64,000 bases of DNA. Origin: Botryococcus braunii. Taxonomy: Eukaryota; Chlorophyta; Trebouxiophyceae. The position numbers and the translations under genes were made by a program. This document shows, piece by piece, positions 61,601-64,000 of the stretch (position 1 is its first letter; each line of letters starts with the position of its first letter). The notes below the pieces were generated by a model. It was not told the origin of the DNA. It searched no databases and saw only the letters and a list, made by a program, of their open reading frames with translations. The DNA is taken from positions 80,001-144,000 of the forward strand of contig KV908591.1 in NCBI GenBank assembly GCA_002005505.1, in the 5' to 3' direction.

Positions 61601-64000
61601 GGACGCGTTCTCTCCCATACACGTGACGGGCCCTCCCACCCAGAATTGACCAGCCCGCGCTTCAGAAACGACGAGCCCCCCGCTGTACGAATGTCAATAG
61701 GTTGTGTACCTCTGCTTCTGTTGCTTCTTGACATGCCTACACTATCCAGCTGATAAGCCCTCCCACAGTCTCGCCCATCTCCCCCAGTCTTGCGTGGAGC
61801 AACACGCCCTCCAGCTGACTCTAAGGGTGCATATTAGTGAGTAGAAAAAGGCAACGGGTTCTTTCTCCCTCATTTCCTATGTCTGACCCTTCTCAGGGCC
61901 TCCTTCTCCACTTGATAGAGGGCCTCATGTCTCATCTCCCTGCCAACCCATAACACTTGCTGCACAAGTTTTCCTCCCATCTAGGGTACCAGTTGGTATA
62001 ACTTCTCTATCTAGGAGGATCCCCGGGGGAGGCCCAGCAGAAGCGAAGGGATAAGACCAATTGCGGCAGCCACTGCACCAACCAGCTCGATGGCCACATC
62101 ATCTAGGGCAACGGCCACGCCCATGCTTACCACCAATTGCACATCGTCCAGAGGTGTATCCGCCCTCAGTAGTTACCTAGACGGGCAGTGCCAGCCTCTG
62201 CGCCACTGTACGACACATTACAGCAGTCAGGGCCTTCTTAGTATGCTGCGATTTGGGCAACGGGGCCTAAATCACACAGCACGTGCAGCCCCCTTTCTCT
62301 TTTAATATGTTAGTATACTGCAACTGAAGCGGATGTGGCTGGAAGGCAGCCACCTTGCATTTCCAGAACCTCTGACCCGCGGTGCCGTACTGACCGGTGT
62401 CCCTGTCCTTGGTCTAGGGTTCGGGTTTTGCAATATGGATGTCGTGCAGTCACATCCGCTTTAGTTGCAATATACTGGCATATTAAAAGAGAAAGGGGGC
62501 TGCACGTGCTGTGTGATTTGGGCCCCGCTGCCTGGATCGCACCTTACTAAAAAGGCGCTTGACTGTTGTAATGTGTCATGCAGTGGTGGGAAAGCTGGCA
62601 CCGCCCCTCAAGCAAATACTGAGGGCGGATACCCCACCGGACGATATGCAATTTGTGGTAAGCATGGGCGTGGTCGTTGCCTCGGTTGATGTGGCCATCG
62701 AGCTGGTTGGTGCTGTGGCTGCCGCAATTGTTCTTATCCCTTCGCTTCTGCTACGCTAGCCTGGGCCTCCCACGGGGACCCTCCTAGATAGAGAAGGTAT
62801 ACCAACTGGTACCCTAGACGGGGAAGATGGGGAGGAAAAATTGTCCAGCCCGTGTTATGGGTTAGCAGGGAGATGAGACATGAGGCCCTCTATCGAGTGG
62901 AGAAGGAGGCACTGAGAAGGGTCAGACATAGGAAATGAGGGAGAAAAAACCCGTTGCCATTTTCTACTCACTAATGTGAACCCTTCAGGGGCTGTTGGAG
63001 GGTGTGTGGATGCACGCGAGACTGGGGGGAGATGGGAGAGAAGTTGGGAGACTTTCATTGATTCTGGTGGATGTTTTCCGCATGCCTCTTAATCCTAATT
63101 CTAGGAAGGGGATGTACGGAACACTCACGGGAGACACTGGAATAGTTTATTCAAAAACATCTCTGAACGCCTCAGAATTATGGGCAATGCGTGGCGAGTA
63201 CGAGCAGAGACATAGGGCTGTTGGAACTGATTGCGTTGTGCTATTTCTGACAAACTACAGGGCAGCTCAAGCTCGTCTGAGCTGTTGTCCCCTCAAGCTG
63301 GAAGACGAAGGCTTGGAACTCCTGAAAGTCTCGACCCATGTTGGCCTGTCACTGTCCATGTGAGTACGGCTTCTGTCTAGAAGTGGCAAGCCCCGGGCCC
63401 CAGAAAGGACGCGTTCTCTCCCATACACGTGACGGGCCCTCCCACCCAGAATTGACCAGCCCGCGCTTCAGAAACGACGAGCCCCCCGCTGTACGAATGT
63501 CAATTGGTTGTGTACCTCTGCTTCTGTTGCTTCTTCTGTTTGTGCTTCTTCTCCTTCTCCCTCGCCCTCCTCCTCCTCCTCCTCCTCCTCCTCCACTTCT
63601 TCCTCCTCCTCCTCCACTGTGTTCGTCAGGTGAGTCCTCTGCTGTCCAGATGACGAACCATTGTCTTTATGCCCGACGAGCCGCGCGCTGTACAATGAGG
63701 GCTTGCTTTGTGCTCAGCTCTGTGAGATTGCAAGCTTATTACCTTAAGTGATAGGGAACTGGGCATATTCTTCGGCGGCCACCTCCCTGGCGTACACGCT
63801 TGTACACGGTGTACACGCTTGTACGCGGCGTACACGCAACGGGGGCATATTGGGGGATCAACTTTGTTGGGCGGTGGGGGCAGGCCACTCGATGCAGAAG
63901 GACATCGAACCAATCCTGCACTATATCGCCAACCAGTACCATGAGGTGCTCCACCGAGAGCAGGACGTCAAGCGTCACGGCCCCCTCAATGAGTTTGACG
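55593..64000 (+). CDS. Septin-type GTPase, 3' end beyond the window
   Basis: Exons: 55593-55681 ([19 protein letters not shown]), 57083-57540, 59519-59707, 63884 to beyond 64000. All junctions are in phase. Residues 30-150 are acidic/charged with a helical stretch ([18 protein letters not shown]) and end in a basic KQWEHKYFK before the G domain, as septins have. The P-loop GESGLGKTT is split by intron 2. G3 appears as DTPG at the end of exon 3. Exon 4 reads [19 protein letters not shown] and [15 protein letters not shown], matching the conserved septin segment after switch II. If exon 3 joins exon 4 directly, the usual Y/FGD and following residues after DTPG are absent, so a small exon may be missing. 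Septins form filaments at membranes and division or flagellar sites. Introns 1, 2 and 3 carry large arrays. Confidence 0.9.
56690..57082. repeat. Array running into the septin exon 2 acceptor
   Basis: Imperfect units around CAACTCCTTGTGTGGGGGCAA, seven or more, with variable inserts. The last unit (57058-57082) contains the acceptor CGAACCAG directly before exon 2. Confidence 0.85.
57800..58030. repeat. Minisatellite, about 24-bp unit
   Basis: Eight or so copies of TGACATGTTTGTGATATGAC and variants with TTCACGA. Septin intron 2. Confidence 0.88.
58575..58664. repeat. Microsatellite (GT)n
   Basis: About 85 bp of GT followed by a GAG/GGGA-rich tract. Septin intron 2. Confidence 0.97.
59240..59518. 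repeat. Four-copy array ending on the septin exon 3 acceptor
   Basis: Units of about 72 bp beginning GTGGGCTGTGGTGTCGCCTT and ending AAAGTATGTGTACCATG-like, starting near 59244, 59320, 59388 and 59462. The last unit runs straight into the acceptor GTCCGCAG. Confidence 0.92.
59894..61726 (+). mobile_element. Palindromic element, copy 1
   Basis: A 1.83 kb unit made of a long inverted repeat (arms about 59940-60537 and 60650-61231, loop of about 110 bp) followed by a unique segment of about 490 bp. The following unit (61727-63532) is a direct tandem copy. Both lie in septin intron 3. No transposase was recognised. A foldback-type non-autonomous element or a segmental amplification are the two readings. 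Confidence 0.85.
61171..61557 (+). CDS. Conserved small frame in palindromic element, copy 1
   Basis: 128 codons, opening in the right palindrome arm and reading through the unique segment: [70 protein letters not shown] recognise no family. The same protein is encoded in copy 2 from [10 protein letters not shown] onward, and the three base differences are all synonymous. The end reads CCAT-GTGAGTAC, a strong splice donor overlapping the stop codon, so it may be an exon of a captured host gene. Whether it is expressed is unknown. Confidence 0.35.
   Translation: MNPSGAVGGCVDARETGGDGREVGRLSLILVDVFRMPLNPNSRKGMYGTLTGDTGIVYSKTSLNASELWAMRGEYEQRHRAVGTDCVVLFLTNYRAAQARLSCCPLKLEDEGLELLKVSTHVGLSLSM
61727..63532 (+). 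mobile_element. Palindromic element, copy 2
   Basis: Direct tandem copy of 59894-61726. Arms are at about 61773-62337 and 62450-63037. The arms differ from copy 1 by several indels, whereas the unique segment is almost unchanged. A CTT/CTC-rich tract follows (63520-63625). Confidence 0.85.
62995..63363 (+). CDS. Conserved small frame in palindromic element, copy 2
   Basis: 122 codons. The first ten or so residues differ from copy 1 because of one extra G in a G-run (63024-63029). From [10 protein letters not shown] to the stop the protein is identical. No family recognised; see copy 1 for its features. Confidence 0.35.
   Translation: MEGVWMHARLGGDGREVGRLSLILVDVFRMPLNPNSRKGMYGTLTGDTGIVYSKTSLNASELWAMRGEYEQRHRAVGTDCVVLFLTNYRAAQARLSCCPLKLEDEGLELLKVSTHVGLSLSM

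Overview
The window is nuclear DNA of a eukaryote. Genes are cut into short exons with GT-AG introns (and at least one probable GC-AG intron), intergenic space is wide, there are about twenty long (CA)n/(GA)n arrays, and two LTR retrotransposons are nested. The gene content (a CCDC77 basal-body protein, a septin, a HemW radical-SAM protein, a GT32 glycosyltransferase, a steroid/acyl reductase-type SDR) and GC-rich exons fit a flagellated unicellular alga. A green alga (prasinophyte-like) is my best guess, but that is inference and not proven by anything in the window.

Layout. 1-3447: diverged tandem repeats, microsatellites, no gene seen. 3448-16725: a 13.3 kb Ty1/copia element on the minus strand with 731-bp LTRs and a perfect 5-bp target duplication (CTTTA), inserted in an 85-90 bp minisatellite. 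It is itself split at 7842-13786 by a Ty3/gypsy chromovirus on the plus strand. 17.2-19.5 kb: no gene seen. 19.5-22.4 kb (-): an unrecognised multi-pass membrane protein. 24.4-31.1 kb (-): CCDC77. 32.9-37.0 kb (-): a short-chain dehydrogenase with all six exons in phase (310 aa). 38.5-43.9 kb (+): a GT32 glycosyltransferase with all six exons in phase. 44.1-48.3 kb: foldback element, minisatellites. 48.3-54.4 kb (-): HemW. 55.6 kb to the end (+): a septin, cut by the window edge, whose third intron holds a tandemly duplicated 1.8 kb palindromic element.

Gene neighbours: membrane protein, CCDC77 and SDR all run on the minus strand. SDR and GT32 diverge from a 1.5 kb spacer, GT32 and HemW converge, HemW and septin diverge. 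CCDC77 (centriole/basal body) and septin (cytoskeletal GTPase) are both cytoskeletal, but nothing shows that they are linked in function.

The most unusual signal is that tandem arrays are anchored on splice junctions in at least four genes (CCDC77, GT32, HemW, septin). The last bases of an exon with its donor, or an acceptor with the first codons of an exon, are repeated two to seven times into the adjoining intron. Other points of interest are an extra 174-aa reading frame ahead of gag in the copia element, a copia primer site that matches the anticodon arm of initiator tRNA-Met, a single in-frame TGA between gag and pol of the chromovirus, and a short reading frame in the palindromic element whose two copies differ only at three synonymous sites.
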